Positions 26,001 to 36,647 of a DNA stretch of 64,000 nt are shown piece by piece. Each line of letters opens with the position of its first letter. Position 1 is the first letter of the stretch. Position numbers and translations under genes: made by a program. The notes under the pieces are model-generated. The model was not told the DNA's origin. It saw nothing but the letters and a program-made list of their open reading frames with translations, and did not search any database. Source of the stretch: Bradyrhizobium diversitatis (GTDB taxonomy: Bacteria; Pseudomonadota; Alphaproteobacteria; Rhizobiales; Xanthobacteraceae); the NCBI RefSeq assembly GCF_016031635.1, contig NZ_JACEGD010000018.1, forward strand, positions 1-64,000. Direction: 5' to 3'.

Positions 26001-26747
26001 GACCGTCTCGCCTCGATCGATCTGCTCGACCAGGCCGCCGAGCTCCTGCAATACCAGGTCGATCATCGCCTTGAAGGCGCGGCGCGCGCCCAGGTCGCCG
26101 CGCGCCTGTCCATGATCTATCTCGCCAACCGCAAGCCCGACATGGCGATCACCGCGCTGCGCGCGAGCCGCATCAGCGATCTCTCCGGCGAGCTCCGGCA
26201 GCAGCGCCTGCTCCTGGAAGCGCGCGCGCAGAGCGACGTCGGCCGCCACGATCTCGCGCTCGACATCGTCTCCAACGTCTCCGGGCGCGAAGTGCTCCGC
26301 CTTCGCTCCGACATCTTCTGGGCGGCGCGGCGCTGGCGCGAGTCCGCCGAGCAGATCGAACTCTATTACGGCGAGCGTTTCCGCGACTTCAAGCCGCTCA
26401 ATGCGGTCGAGAAGAGCGACATCATCCGCGCCGCCGTCGGCTATGCGCTCGCCGACGACTCGATCGGCCTGTCGCGCTTCCGCGAGAAATACGCGCCGCT
26501 GATGAGCGAGAGCGCCGACCGTCTCGCCTTCGACATCGCCAGCAAGCCGGCCGCAGCCTCGAGCGCCGAATTCGCCGAGATCGCCAAGCTGGCTGCCAGC
26601 GTCGATACGCTGGACGGCTTCCTGCGCGAGATGAAGCAGCGCTTCCCCGACGCCAGCGCCCGTGCGCCGCAGGCCAGGGACGAGTCCGACCACACCGGCT
26701 CGCTGCCCACGATCCCGGTCGTGCGGCAGATCAAGATGACGCGGTAG
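23055..26747 (+). CDS. Large periplasmic protein with AMIN-like domains and TPR repeats
   Basis: The 1,230-residue protein has a long n-region and signal peptide ending near PVRAAD (about residue 51). Residues 52-280 contain two beta-rich AMIN-like segments (FARLVVRLGEDVPSEV; VRFVFEMPDGVGVSS). A Pro/Ala/Glu-rich linker runs to about 418, a third AMIN-like segment spans 418-520, and from about 655 to 1,120 there are helical TPR-like repeats (AQFYMSRAMYHEAK; ALAYARQGKWADAREKF; LYAENGRYRDALTAARTA). It follows motE and a CtrA-type site, so a motility role such as a MotC-like stator or peptidoglycan anchor is inferred. The domains are read by eye and the function is unknown. Confidence 0.75.
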   Translation: MPPMAREAAAGFVSRARAVARGLSRHVRKAPLLAACFLIGLAAPVRAADPIRGEASFSAGGGFARLVVRLGEDVPSEVTTAGSILVIRFDRPVDVPVDRIPEGAPDYVNSARRDPDGSAIRLSLARRVTVNTMNAGERTFVDLLPEGWKGPPPSLPMDVVKELAERARVAERALRAQRAAAEARKRPQIRVRASVQPTFVRFVFEMPDGVGVSSVLNEQKLTLVFNANLNFDLADAVVAAPPNVASIKQKADIDQTNVEIALIGDSDVHSFRDEKNYVVDVAFQPDKGKAAATPEAAIAQMKPAGHAPAPAPQKPAAEKPKDPRSENAPPTSETIAREAKIDIKPEVKPEAPAVLPSTEAPKPAAAPAVEAAPAPEVPKEAAQPPPAPEAAAAPARPAPADAPKEPVKEVVKAAPAAQPAVASVDARRDSDGLRVTFPLQVATPAAAFRRGDTVWLVFDTPKPIDVEAIRTKGGAMIGEVGRITLDKGQAVRIRLTRPLVYSLTSEEVGKETNWLLTLADKIQATPLPLMMSRNITDPALANIAIPFANPGLLHKLTDPDAGDTLYVVTAQRPVRGFIKRQDLVDLSLLESAHGIAIRPNSDEVGVEVGSDKVIVGKKGGLTLSPVDISAERAPTAVRPIFSPEGWRKGQSENFMARQSELMTAISAVEPALRSLPRLDLAQFYMSRAMYHEAKAVTDVMLTDPLNKEESGALIMHAIASILIGRPAQGLKDLANPVIGNSHDSQLWKALAYARQGKWADAREKFKNVEFAIASLPLDIQRIVTMDAMRASLEVKDYAGASKRRSELEVVGVPPEAAPGFAVLRGRLAEALGHDKDALDDYRFAVASSDRPAAAEAKQLEVALRQKRDEIGKEEALHELETLSMTWRGDTIEVKTLQMLSQLYAENGRYRDALTAARTATRLQPNAEASRQAQDLASELFTQLFLGPKGDELPPVEALGMFYEFRELTPIGRRGDELIRRLADRLASIDLLDQAAELLQYQVDHRLEGAARAQVAARLSMIYLANRKPDMAITALRASRISDLSGELRQQRLLLEARAQSDVGRHDLALDIVSNVSGREVLRLRSDIFWAARRWRESAEQIELYYGERFRDFKPLNAVEKSDIIRAAVGYALADDSIGLSRFREKYAPLMSESADRLAFDIASKPAAASSAEFAEIAKLAASVDTLDGFLREMKQRFPDASARAPQARDESDHTGSLPTIPVVRQIKMTR

Positions 26748-26794
26748 GGTTTGGTTGCCGCGCGAAGCGCGGCCCGTGACGGCTCGACATTCTC

Positions 26795-26881
26795 CGTCAT
26801 TGCGAGCGCACCGAAGCAATCCAGAGTCTCTCCGCGGCGGCAGCCTGGATTGCTTCGTCGCAAGTGCTCCTCGCAATGACG
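26795..26881. repeat. Dispersed palindromic repeat, family 1, copy B (short)
   Basis: The 87-bp element has the same terminal inverted repeats and the inner pair GCAATCCAG / CTGGATTGC. It lies between the converging TPR gene and fliP. Confidence 0.8.
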
Positions 26882-26948
26882 GGGAGGGGGCGGGCGCAAT
26901 TGCCGGTGGCGGAGAGGATGCGGCGGCGACGTGGGGCCGAGCCGGGCC

Positions 26949-27707
26949 TTACCCCCCGTAACTCTGCACCAGGCTCCCCGCCACCAGCGACCAGCCATCG
27001 ACCAGCACGAAGAAGATTAGCTTGAACGGCAGCGAGATCGTCGCCGGCGGCAGCATCATCATGCCCATCGACATCAGCACCGAGGCGACGACGAGGTCGA
27101 TGATCAGGAAGGGGAGAAACAACAGGAAGCCGATCTCGAAGGCGCGCTTCAGCTCGGAGATCATGAAGGCGGGAACGAGGATGCGCAAGGCGAGTTCGTC
27201 GGGGGTGGCCGGCGGGGGCTCGCCCGACAGGTCCAGGAACAGCTTGAGGTCCTTCTCGCGCACGTTCTTCTGCATGAAGCCGCGCAAGGGGACGGAGGCG
27301 CGCTGGAGCGCATCCTCGACGCCGATCTGGTTGGCGACAAGCGGGCGGATGCCTTCGTCGTAGGACTTTTGCAGCACCGGGCCCATCACGAAGAAGGTGA
27401 GGAACATCGCGAGCGCGATGATTACCGAGTTCGGCGGGGCGGTCGCGGTGCCCAGCGCGGTGCGCAGCAGCGACAGCACCACCACGATGCGTGTGAACGA
27501 CGTCATCATGATCAGGATCGACGGCGCGATCGACAGCACCGTGAGCAGCGCGATCAGCTGGATCGCGCGCTCGGTGACGCCGCCGCCGCCAGCGCCGCCG
27601 CCGAGATTGATGCTGATGTCCTGGGCATGCGCCGGCATCGCGAGCGAGGCCGCGCCGATCAGGATAGAAAGGAAAAGAACTCTACGCGGGAGGGCCGACA
27701 ACCTCAC
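26949..27707 (-). CDS. fliP: Flagellar export protein FliP
   Basis: The 252-residue protein has a cleavable signal, four membrane segments and the conserved SILIMMTSFTRIVVVLSLLR and PATISLPFKLIFFVLVDGW signatures. It is a core component of the export gate in the inner membrane. It starts with GTG, overlapping the fliO stop as GTGA, so translation is coupled. Confidence 0.97.
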   Translation of the reverse strand: MRLSALPRRVLFLSILIGAASLAMPAHAQDISINLGGGAGGGGVTERAIQLIALLTVLSIAPSILIMMTSFTRIVVVLSLLRTALGTATAPPNSVIIALAMFLTFFVMGPVLQKSYDEGIRPLVANQIGVEDALQRASVPLRGFMQKNVREKDLKLFLDLSGEPPPATPDELALRILVPAFMISELKRAFEIGFLLFLPFLIIDLVVASVLMSMGMMMLPPATISLPFKLIFFVLVDGWSLVAGSLVQSYGG

Positions 27708-28678
27708 GAAGACGGCTTCGGACGGCCGAGCAGGGAGGCCATCTCGTCTTCGAGATTTTCAAAACTGGTCTTCTCCGCGGCCGGCTTCGCGGCCGGGGCG
27801 GGTGGCGCCGGCGGCTCGCTGCGGGCGGCACGCGGGGGCGCGGCCGGCGGCTCCGGCGCAACCGGAGGCGCGACCGTTTCGCCGGCCGGGCGGCGCAGGG
27901 CAGCCTCTAGCCGCTGCGCCATTTCGGCGAGATTCTGCTCGGCGCTCGAGGGCACAGGGGCCGGTGCCGGCGGCGGAACGGGCGCAGCCTGCGGCACAGG
28001 CGGAGGCGGCGGGGGCGCCGCGGCGCGCTCGGGGCGCATCGGCGGCATCTTCACCGACTCACTCTGGCGCGGCGGACGCGGCATCAGCGGCGGTTCGCTG
28101 CGGGCGATGCGCGGCGGCAGGGGCTCGGGCCGTGGTTCGCGCTCGGGACGCGGCGCGATCGGCTCGGGTGTAAAGCCTCCCAGGGGCGGTTCGCCGCGAC
28201 GTTCGGCCAGCGCAGGAGCAGGACGGCGCACCTCGTCGGCGAAGGATGGGCGGGCGGGCCGCGGCGGGGGCTCGGGCATCTGCGGCTCGGGATGATCGAG
28301 CAGTTCCGGTCGCGGCGCCTCGTCGGCCCAACCGGTGAGGTCGGGCATGGGGGCGAGGCGCGGCGGCTCGGCGGCGTTGGGACGCTGCGGGAGCTGGTCG
28401 CGGCTCGGCGCGGCGCGAACGATATTGGGCTCGACGACGATGTCGGTGGGGCCGCCGATCATCAGGAGGTGCTCGACATTGTCGCGCCGGACCAACACCA
28501 GACGGCGCCGGCCGTCGACCGCGGCGGCGTCGATCACGGCGAGCCGGGGCATCCTGCCGCGCTGGGTGTTGGCGCCCAGCCGGCTGCTGCCGAATCGGCG
28601 AACCAGCCATGCAGCGACGCCGATCAACGCCAGAACGGCGATGAACGCGACGATGAAGGTGATAGGGCTGCCTTGCAT
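27704..28678 (-). CDS. fliO: FliO-like export protein with long Pro-rich tail
   Basis: The 324-residue protein has an N-terminal membrane helix (ITFIVAFIAVLALIGVAAWLV), the small FliO domain (MPRLAVIDAAAVDGRRRLVLV; NVEHLLMIGGPTDIVVE) and then about 220 residues rich in Pro, Arg and Glu. E. coli FliO has only about 120 residues, so the tail is a marked extension. I use the ATG at 28678 with GGGGACAAG upstream. FliO assists FliP assembly, and fliO-fliP are coupled here. Confidence 0.85.
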   Translation of the reverse strand: MQGSPITFIVAFIAVLALIGVAAWLVRRFGSSRLGANTQRGRMPRLAVIDAAAVDGRRRLVLVRRDNVEHLLMIGGPTDIVVEPNIVRAAPSRDQLPQRPNAAEPPRLAPMPDLTGWADEAPRPELLDHPEPQMPEPPPRPARPSFADEVRRPAPALAERRGEPPLGGFTPEPIAPRPEREPRPEPLPPRIARSEPPLMPRPPRQSESVKMPPMRPERAAAPPPPPPVPQAAPVPPPAPAPVPSSAEQNLAEMAQRLEAALRRPAGETVAPPVAPEPPAAPPRAARSEPPAPPAPAAKPAAEKTSFENLEDEMASLLGRPKPSS

Positions 28679-28947
28679 ACTTGTCCCCGACAAATGGCGC
28701 TTTTCTCGTACCCATGGTCAGCTTTGCCAACCACCGGCGTACGATGCCCCAAGCTGCGATTTCTTAACGTTCCACGGCAAGTTTTGCCGTCCCCAACTCC
28801 TATTAACCCATGAATCGCCCGATCCAAAACGACTTCTTGGCCTGTGCACGCTCCGCCAAACGATTGGGTTAATGCCACTTTTCGAGGCGTAGAATCACGG
28901 GCGCGCGAAAATCGTGTCTCGCCCGCCGACATGCTTCGAGAACGCTC

Positions 28948-28962
28948 TTAACCAGCTGTTAA
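28948..28962 (+). promoter_or_regulatory. CtrA-type site upstream of flgB
   Basis: TTAACCAGCTGTTAA is a perfect TTAA-N7-TTAA site followed by CCAT, giving GTTAACCAT at 28958-28966. It lies 71 bp upstream of the flgB ATG, in a 354-bp divergent gap between fliO and flgB in which I see no gene. Confidence 0.65.
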
Positions 28963-29032
28963 CCATACAGGCGGCAAATTCTGCCTAGCTTCGGACCTCG
29001 GGTCCGCAAGGGTGGCGGAAGGAGCCGCGACG

Positions 29033-29437
29033 ATGTCCATCAACGACCTCCCGGTGCTGTCGGCGCTTCGCACCAAGATGCAGTGGCACCAGGAGCGCCA
29101 GCGCGTCCTGTCCGAGAACGTCTCCAATTCCGACACGCCCAAATTCCGGCCGCGCGACCTGGTCGAGCCGAAGTTCGACAGGACCGGCGCCGTCACGGGG
29201 GCCATGGGGCCGCTGGCCCTGACCCGTACCAGCGCCTCGCACATGACGCCATCAGGTGCCGCCTCCGCATTCGACCAGGACAAGAACGCCGGCTTCGAGA
29301 CCCGTCCTGCGGGCAACGCCGTCAATCTCGAGGAGGAGATGATGAAGGCCGCCAGCAACCAGATGGACTACGCGGCGGCGACCTCGCTCTATTCCAAGAG
29401 CCTGCGCCTGCTCAAGACCGCGATCGGCAAGGCCTAG
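29033..29437 (+). CDS. flgB: Flagellar proximal rod protein FlgB
   Basis: The 134-residue product starts MSINDLPVLSALRTKMQWHQERQRVLSENVSNSDTPKF-like, with the rod N-terminal motif NVSNSDTP and a C-terminal helix YAAATSLYSKSL. It forms the proximal rod. First gene of flgB-flgC-fliE. The ATG with GGAAGGAG upstream is preferred over an upstream in-frame GTG. Confidence 0.94.
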   Translation: MSINDLPVLSALRTKMQWHQERQRVLSENVSNSDTPKFRPRDLVEPKFDRTGAVTGAMGPLALTRTSASHMTPSGAASAFDQDKNAGFETRPAGNAVNLEEEMMKAASNQMDYAAATSLYSKSLRLLKTAIGKA

Positions 29438-29473
29438 GCGTGATCCCGCAACCAGGAGAGCTAGAGGCGCATC

Positions 29474-29899
29474 ATGGCGAATGACAGCAGCGACTTTGCC
29501 CGCTCGATGGCGATCGCCACCTCCGGCCTGCGCGCGCAGGCCGGGCGCATGCGGGTGATCTCGGAAAACATCGCCAATGCCGACTCGACGGCCCAGACCG
29601 CCGGCGGCGATCCCTATCGGCGCAAGGTTCCGACCTTCTCCTCCGCGCTCGACCGCACGCTGGACGCGCAGGTCGTTACTCTCGGCAGGATCAAGCCCGA
29701 CCAGTCCGACTTCCGCGTCAAATACGAGCCGAACAATCCGGCCGCGGATGCGAGCGGCAACGTCAAATATCCCAACGTGAACTCGGTGGTCGAGATAACC
29801 GACATGCGCGATGCGCAGCGGTCCTACGAGGCCAATCTCAACATCATCAGTGCGACGCGCCGGATGATCCAGCGCACGCTCGACATCCTCAAGAGCTGA
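29474..29899 (+). CDS. flgC: Flagellar proximal rod protein FlgC
   Basis: The 141-residue product has the FlgC features SMAIATSGLRAQAGRMRVISENIANADST and a C-terminal helix with MRDAQRSYEANLNIISATRR. AGGAGAG precedes the ATG. It lies 36 nt after flgB. Confidence 0.95.
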   Translation: MANDSSDFARSMAIATSGLRAQAGRMRVISENIANADSTAQTAGGDPYRRKVPTFSSALDRTLDAQVVTLGRIKPDQSDFRVKYEPNNPAADASGNVKYPNVNSVVEITDMRDAQRSYEANLNIISATRRMIQRTLDILKS

Positions 29900-29916
29900 A
29901 CAGGACATCTTAAGTC

Positions 29917-30225
29917 ATGGCATCACCGACAATCGCCGCGAACGCCTATGCCAACCTTGCCCGCGTGCTTGAGAACGGCGGCGCCGGCAAGGGCAGCGAG
30001 CCGACCGGGCAATCCTTTGCTTCGCTGCTGAAGGACGCCGTCGGCAGCGTCATGGAGTCCGGCCGCAAATCCGATGCGCAGACGGTGGCGATGGCCGCCG
30101 GCAAGGCCAACGTGATGGACGTGGTGACGGCGGTCGCGGACACCGACGTCGCGGTATCAACGCTGGTCTCGGTCCGCGATCGCGTGATCGCGGCGTATGA
30201 AGACATCATGAAGATGCCGATCTGA
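29917..30225 (+). CDS. fliE: Flagellar hook-basal body complex protein FliE
   Basis: The 102-residue helical protein has the FliE pattern SFASLLKDAVGSVMESGRKSD and a C-terminal VSVRDRVIAAYEDIMKMPI-like end (SVRDRVIAAYEDIM here). It joins the MS ring to the rod. It follows flgC by 17 nt. A palindromic repeat follows directly. Confidence 0.94.
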   Translation: MASPTIAANAYANLARVLENGGAGKGSEPTGQSFASLLKDAVGSVMESGRKSDAQTVAMAAGKANVMDVVTAVADTDVAVSTLVSVRDRVIAAYEDIMKMPI

Positions 30226-30232
30226 CGAGGTT

Positions 30233-30328
30233 GTCATTCCGGGGCGCGACGAAGTCGCGAGCCCGGAATCCATAATCACGATCGGGAGTATGGATTCCGG
30301 GCTCTCGCTGCGCGAGCCCCGGAATGAC
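30233..30328. repeat. Nested palindromic repeat, family 2, between fliE and fliQ
   Basis: The 96-bp element has outer arms GTCATTCCGGGGC / GCCCCGGAATGAC and inner arms GAGCCCGGAATCCATA / TATGGATTCCGGGCTC, so the whole can fold into one long hairpin. It sits between two flagellar gene groups that read in the same direction and could attenuate or stabilise the transcript. Confidence 0.8.
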
Positions 30329-30358
30329 GAAAAACAATTCAGAGTAGGAATTCTGCAA

Positions 30359-30622
30359 ATGACCGGACCCGAGACCCTCGACGTCGCACGCGATGCGATC
30401 TGGACCATCGTGATCGTGTCCTCCCCGCTGATGGTGGTCGGCCTCGTGGTCGGCGTCATCGTGTCGCTGTTCCAGGCGCTGACGCAGATCCAGGAGCAGA
30501 CGCTGATCTACGTGCCGAAGATCCTGGCCATCTTCGCCACGATGCTGCTGGCGCTGCCGTTCATGGCCGACTCGCTCCACGCCCACATGATGCGTATATC
30601 GTCGCGAATCATCGGCGGCTGA
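30359..30622 (+). CDS. fliQ: Flagellar export protein FliQ
   Basis: The 87-residue protein has two membrane helices (WTIVIVSSPLMVVGLVVGVI and ILAIFATMLLALPFM) and the conserved FQALTQIQEQTLIYVPKI loop of FliQ. It forms part of the export gate with FliP and FliR. I use the ATG at 30359; GTAGGAAT precedes it. fliR follows 17 nt downstream. Confidence 0.95.
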   Translation: MTGPETLDVARDAIWTIVIVSSPLMVVGLVVGVIVSLFQALTQIQEQTLIYVPKILAIFATMLLALPFMADSLHAHMMRISSRIIGG

Positions 30623-30639
30623 GGCAAGATGCGTGAATT

Positions 30640-31410
30640 ATGCGCATCGACGTCTCGCTGCTGCCGGCGCTCGCCGCTTCCTTCATGCTCGCCTTCGCCC
30701 GGGTCGGCGCGATGGTGATGCTGCTGCCAGGGCTGGGCGAGACCAACATCCCGACGCGGATAAAGCTGTCGATCGCGCTGATGCTCACGCTGATCATCCT
30801 GCCGCTGCATCGCAACGCCTACCACGTCGACATGGGCTCGCTGGCGCCGCTGCTGGTGCTGATGCTGCATGAGATCGCGATCGGTATCGTGCTGGGCGCG
30901 ACCGCGCGCGTGACGCTGTCGGCGCTCCAGGTCGCGGGATCCGTGATCGCGCAGCAGATGGGGCTCGGCTTCGTCACCTCGGTCGATCCGACGCAGGGGC
31001 AGCAGGGCGTGCTGGTCGGCAACTTCCTGACCATTCTCGGCGTGACGTTGCTGTTTGCCACCGACAGCCACCATCTGGTGATCGCCGCGCTGAACGACAG
31101 CTATACGATCTTCTCGCCGGGCGAGACCGTATCGAGCGGCGATGTCGCCTCGCTGGCGACGCGCGCCTTCACCGCCGCGTTCCGCCTGGGCCTGCAGCTC
31201 TCGGGACCGTTCCTGGTATTCGGCCTCGTCTTCAACATCGGGCTCGGCGTACTGGCGCGGTTGATGCCGCAGATGCAGGTCTATTTCGTCGGCGTGCCGC
31301 TGTCGATCTTCGCGGGCTTCCTGGTGCTCGCCGTGGTGCTGACCGCGATGATGGGCACTTTTCTCGATTATTTCATCGGTGTCATGCACCAGATGATGCC
31401 GCTCAAGTGA
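30640..31410 (+). CDS. fliR: Flagellar export protein FliR
   Basis: The 256-residue protein has at least six membrane segments. FliR signatures are FARVGAMVMLLPGLGETNIP and IGIVLGATARVTLSALQVAGS. It is an export gate component. Between fliQ and flhB; no irregularity is seen. Confidence 0.95.
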   Translation: MRIDVSLLPALAASFMLAFARVGAMVMLLPGLGETNIPTRIKLSIALMLTLIILPLHRNAYHVDMGSLAPLLVLMLHEIAIGIVLGATARVTLSALQVAGSVIAQQMGLGFVTSVDPTQGQQGVLVGNFLTILGVTLLFATDSHHLVIAALNDSYTIFSPGETVSSGDVASLATRAFTAAFRLGLQLSGPFLVFGLVFNIGLGVLARLMPQMQVYFVGVPLSIFAGFLVLAVVLTAMMGTFLDYFIGVMHQMMPLK

Positions 31411-31422
31411 CGGGGGCGCTAC

Positions 31423-32502
31423 GTGGCGGAAGACAACGATCCCGAAAGTCAAACAGAAGACCCGACGCAAAAGCGCCTCGACGATGCGCTCGAACGCGGC
31501 GACGTCGCAAAGAGCCAGGAGATCAACACCTGGTTCATGATGGCGGGCGGCACGCTCGTGGTCTCGACCTTCTCGGGCTCGGTCGGCAGCGGGCTGCTGA
31601 CGCCGATGCGCAACCTGCTCGCCAATTCCTGGATGATCAAGACCGACGGCAAGGCTCTGCTCGCGCTGATGCAGCAGATCGAATTCGTCGTGCTCGCGGC
31701 CGTCGGCGTGCCCCTCCTGATGCTGATGCTGGCGGCGATTGCCGGCAACATGCTCCAGCACCGCCTGGTGTGGTCGGCCGAATCCCTGAAACCCAAATTC
31801 AACAAGATTTCGCCCGGCGCCGGCTTCAAGCGCATCTTCGGCAAGCAGGCGGCCGCCAATTTTCTCAAAGGCGTCGGCAAGCTGGTCTTGCTCGGCGCGG
31901 TCATGACCATGATCCTGTGGCCGGAGCGGCACCGCATGGAGGCGATGGTCCGGCTCGATCCGGCCGGCATGCTCGGCGCGACAACCAGCATGACCATTCA
32001 TCTGCTCGGAGCGGTGGTCGCGGCGCTCGCGATCGTCGCCATCGCCGATTACTTCTTCCAGTACCGAAGCTGGTTCCAGCGGCAGAAGATGTCGCTTCAG
32101 GAGATCAAGGAAGAATTCAAGCAATCCGAAGGTGACCCGCACATCAAGGGCAAGATCAGGCAGTTGCGGCAGCAGCGCGCCAAGAAGCGCATGATGGCGG
32201 CGGTTCCCAAGGCCTCGGTGATCATCACCAACCCGACCCACTATTCGGTGGCGCTCTCCTACGAGCGGGGCATGTCGGCCCCGATCTGCGTCGCCAAGGG
32301 CGTCGACAACCTAGCCTTCAAGATCCGGGAGATCGCACGCGAGCACGACATCCCGATCGTGGAGAACGTTCCGCTGGCCCGGGCGCTCTACGCCACGGTC
32401 GACATCGACCAGGAAATCCCGACCGAGCACTATCATGCGGTCGCCGAAGTCATCGGCTACGTCATGCGGCTGAAGCGCGGATTCAGCGCCGGGCGGGGAT
32501 AA
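31423..32502 (+). CDS. flhB: Flagellar export switch protein FlhB
   Basis: The 359-residue protein starts with GTG (AEDNDPESQTEDPTQKRL, the usual FlhB start), has four membrane segments and the autocleavage motif NPTH at about residues 270-273 in IITNPTHYSVAL. It controls the switch from rod/hook to filament substrates. It follows fliR by 12 nt. Confidence 0.96.
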   Translation: MAEDNDPESQTEDPTQKRLDDALERGDVAKSQEINTWFMMAGGTLVVSTFSGSVGSGLLTPMRNLLANSWMIKTDGKALLALMQQIEFVVLAAVGVPLLMLMLAAIAGNMLQHRLVWSAESLKPKFNKISPGAGFKRIFGKQAAANFLKGVGKLVLLGAVMTMILWPERHRMEAMVRLDPAGMLGATTSMTIHLLGAVVAALAIVAIADYFFQYRSWFQRQKMSLQEIKEEFKQSEGDPHIKGKIRQLRQQRAKKRMMAAVPKASVIITNPTHYSVALSYERGMSAPICVAKGVDNLAFKIREIAREHDIPIVENVPLARALYATVDIDQEIPTEHYHAVAEVIGYVMRLKRGFSAGRG

Positions 32503-32656
32503 AACACCCGAAAAATACCGGAAATGGCCGTAATCTGGGAATCAGCGTACCTTTCGCCGCTGCTGCCCTTGCACCTCAGGGTCCGATTCAGGCAGGGAGG
32601 ACCCCATGCGCCCCGTAACGCGTTGATTCTCTGCCGACAGGCTGCGCCAGCTCGAT

Positions 32657-35236
<2,580 letters not shown>

Positions 35237-35269
35237 GGGCAAGAGGCGCTACGCCGTTCCCGCATTCTC

Positions 35270-35392
35270 CGTCATTGCGAGCCACCGGGTCCGCGCGAAG
35301 CGCGGCCCGATGTCAGGCTCCGCGAAGCAATCCAGGCTGCCTCCACGGAAAGATCCTGGATGGCTTCCTCGTAAGGGCTCCTCGCAATGACG
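35270..35392. repeat. Dispersed palindromic repeat, family 1, copy C (long)
   Basis: The 123-bp form has the same ends as the short copies plus an internal block containing GGGTCCGCGCGAAGCGCGG. It lies just after cckA. The remainder of the 394-bp gap to 35630 shows no gene or clear signal. Confidence 0.8.
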
Positions 35393-35630
35393 GTGGATAG
35401 AGTTGCGCTTCGCAACGATGCGGGAGAAAGCTGAAATTCCGCTCCGACCCCGCCGGTAACCGACGACCGCGGTTCCTTGCCAGATCCGGCCAAGCCCTCG
35501 CCAAATATGGGCTTTTGCCACATCCCCGCGACTGAGGGCCGCAGTCACAGGCTCCGAAACCGGCTTCACTTTTCGGGAAGTCTGCCCATCTTAAGCGCAC
35601 GTCCCCATGCCGGGGATTTGGGAAACGCAC

Positions 35631-36626
35631 ATGACTTTCTCGCTTCGCTCCCGGAAACTCTTCAACACGATCGCCGTCGTGCTGGCGCTTGCGCTGCCGA
35701 CCGCGCTGACGATCTCGTCGGCCGACGCCCGCGCGGGTGGCGGCATGTCGTCCGGTTCGCGCGGTACGCGCTCCTATTCGGCGCCGCCGTCGACCACGAC
35801 CGCGCCGGGCTCGACCTCGCAGTTCAACCGCACCTACACCCAGCCCGGCGCAGGCATGAACTCGGCGGCTTCCGCGCCTGCGCGCGGCGGCATGTTCGGC
35901 CGGGCCGGCGGCTTCATGGGCGGCCTTGCGGCCGGCTTCCTCGGCGCAGGCCTCCTCGGCATGCTGTTCGGCGGCGGCCTGTTCGGCGGCCTCGGCGGCC
36001 TGTCCTCGATCCTCGGCCTGATCATCCAGATCGCGCTCGTTGTGCTGGTGGTGCGGCTGGCGATGTCCTGGTGGCAGCGCCGTCACGCCCCGCGGGCGGC
36101 TTATGCCAATGCAAATGCTGATGCAGGCGCCGCGCCTGGACCGCAGACGAGCTATCGCAGCGGTCTCGGTGGCGGCCTTGGCAGCGGCCTCGGCGGCTTC
36201 GGCTTCGGTGCCAACAACGCGCCGCTCGAGATCAAGCCGGACGACTATGAGGCGTTCGAGCGCCTGCTCGGCGAGGTTCAGACCGCCTGGTCGAACGAGG
36301 ACGTGGCCAAGCTGCACACGCTCGCGACGCCGGAAATGGTCTCCTATTTCGAGCAGGACCTTGCCCAGAACCGTGCACGCAACGTCGTCAACAAGGTGAC
36401 CGGCGTCAAGCTGCTGCAGGGCGACCTCGCGGAAGCCTGGCGGGAAGGCGAGACCGAGTACGCCACGGTGGCGCTGCGCTTCGCGCTCACCGACAAGACG
36501 GCCGACCGCAACACCGGCGCCATCGTTGCCGGCAGCGAGCAGCCGGGCGAGGCCACCGAGATCTGGACGTTTGCCCGCAGGCCGGGCAGCGGCTGGGAAT
36601 TGTCGGCGATCCAGCAGACCAACTGA
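35631..36626 (+). CDS. Tim44-like domain membrane protein
   Basis: The 331-residue protein has a signal peptide (TIAVVLALALPTALTISSADA), a Ser/Gly/Thr-rich region, a Gly-rich hydrophobic stretch with two membrane segments (about residues 90-150), another Gly-rich linker, and a C-terminal Tim44-like domain (DDYEAFERLLGEVQTAWSNED to EIWTFARRPGSGWELSAIQQ). Bacterial homologues are of unknown role, often linked to membrane lipid or protein transport. The ATG at 35631 begins the signal sequence. A strong terminator follows. Confidence 0.85.
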   Translation: MTFSLRSRKLFNTIAVVLALALPTALTISSADARAGGGMSSGSRGTRSYSAPPSTTTAPGSTSQFNRTYTQPGAGMNSAASAPARGGMFGRAGGFMGGLAAGFLGAGLLGMLFGGGLFGGLGGLSSILGLIIQIALVVLVVRLAMSWWQRRHAPRAAYANANADAGAAPGPQTSYRSGLGGGLGSGLGGFGFGANNAPLEIKPDDYEAFERLLGEVQTAWSNEDVAKLHTLATPEMVSYFEQDLAQNRARNVVNKVTGVKLLQGDLAEAWREGETEYATVALRFALTDKTADRNTGAIVAGSEQPGEATEIWTFARRPGSGWELSAIQQTN

Positions 36627-36647
36627 TCGCTCGCCACATGAGGAACC

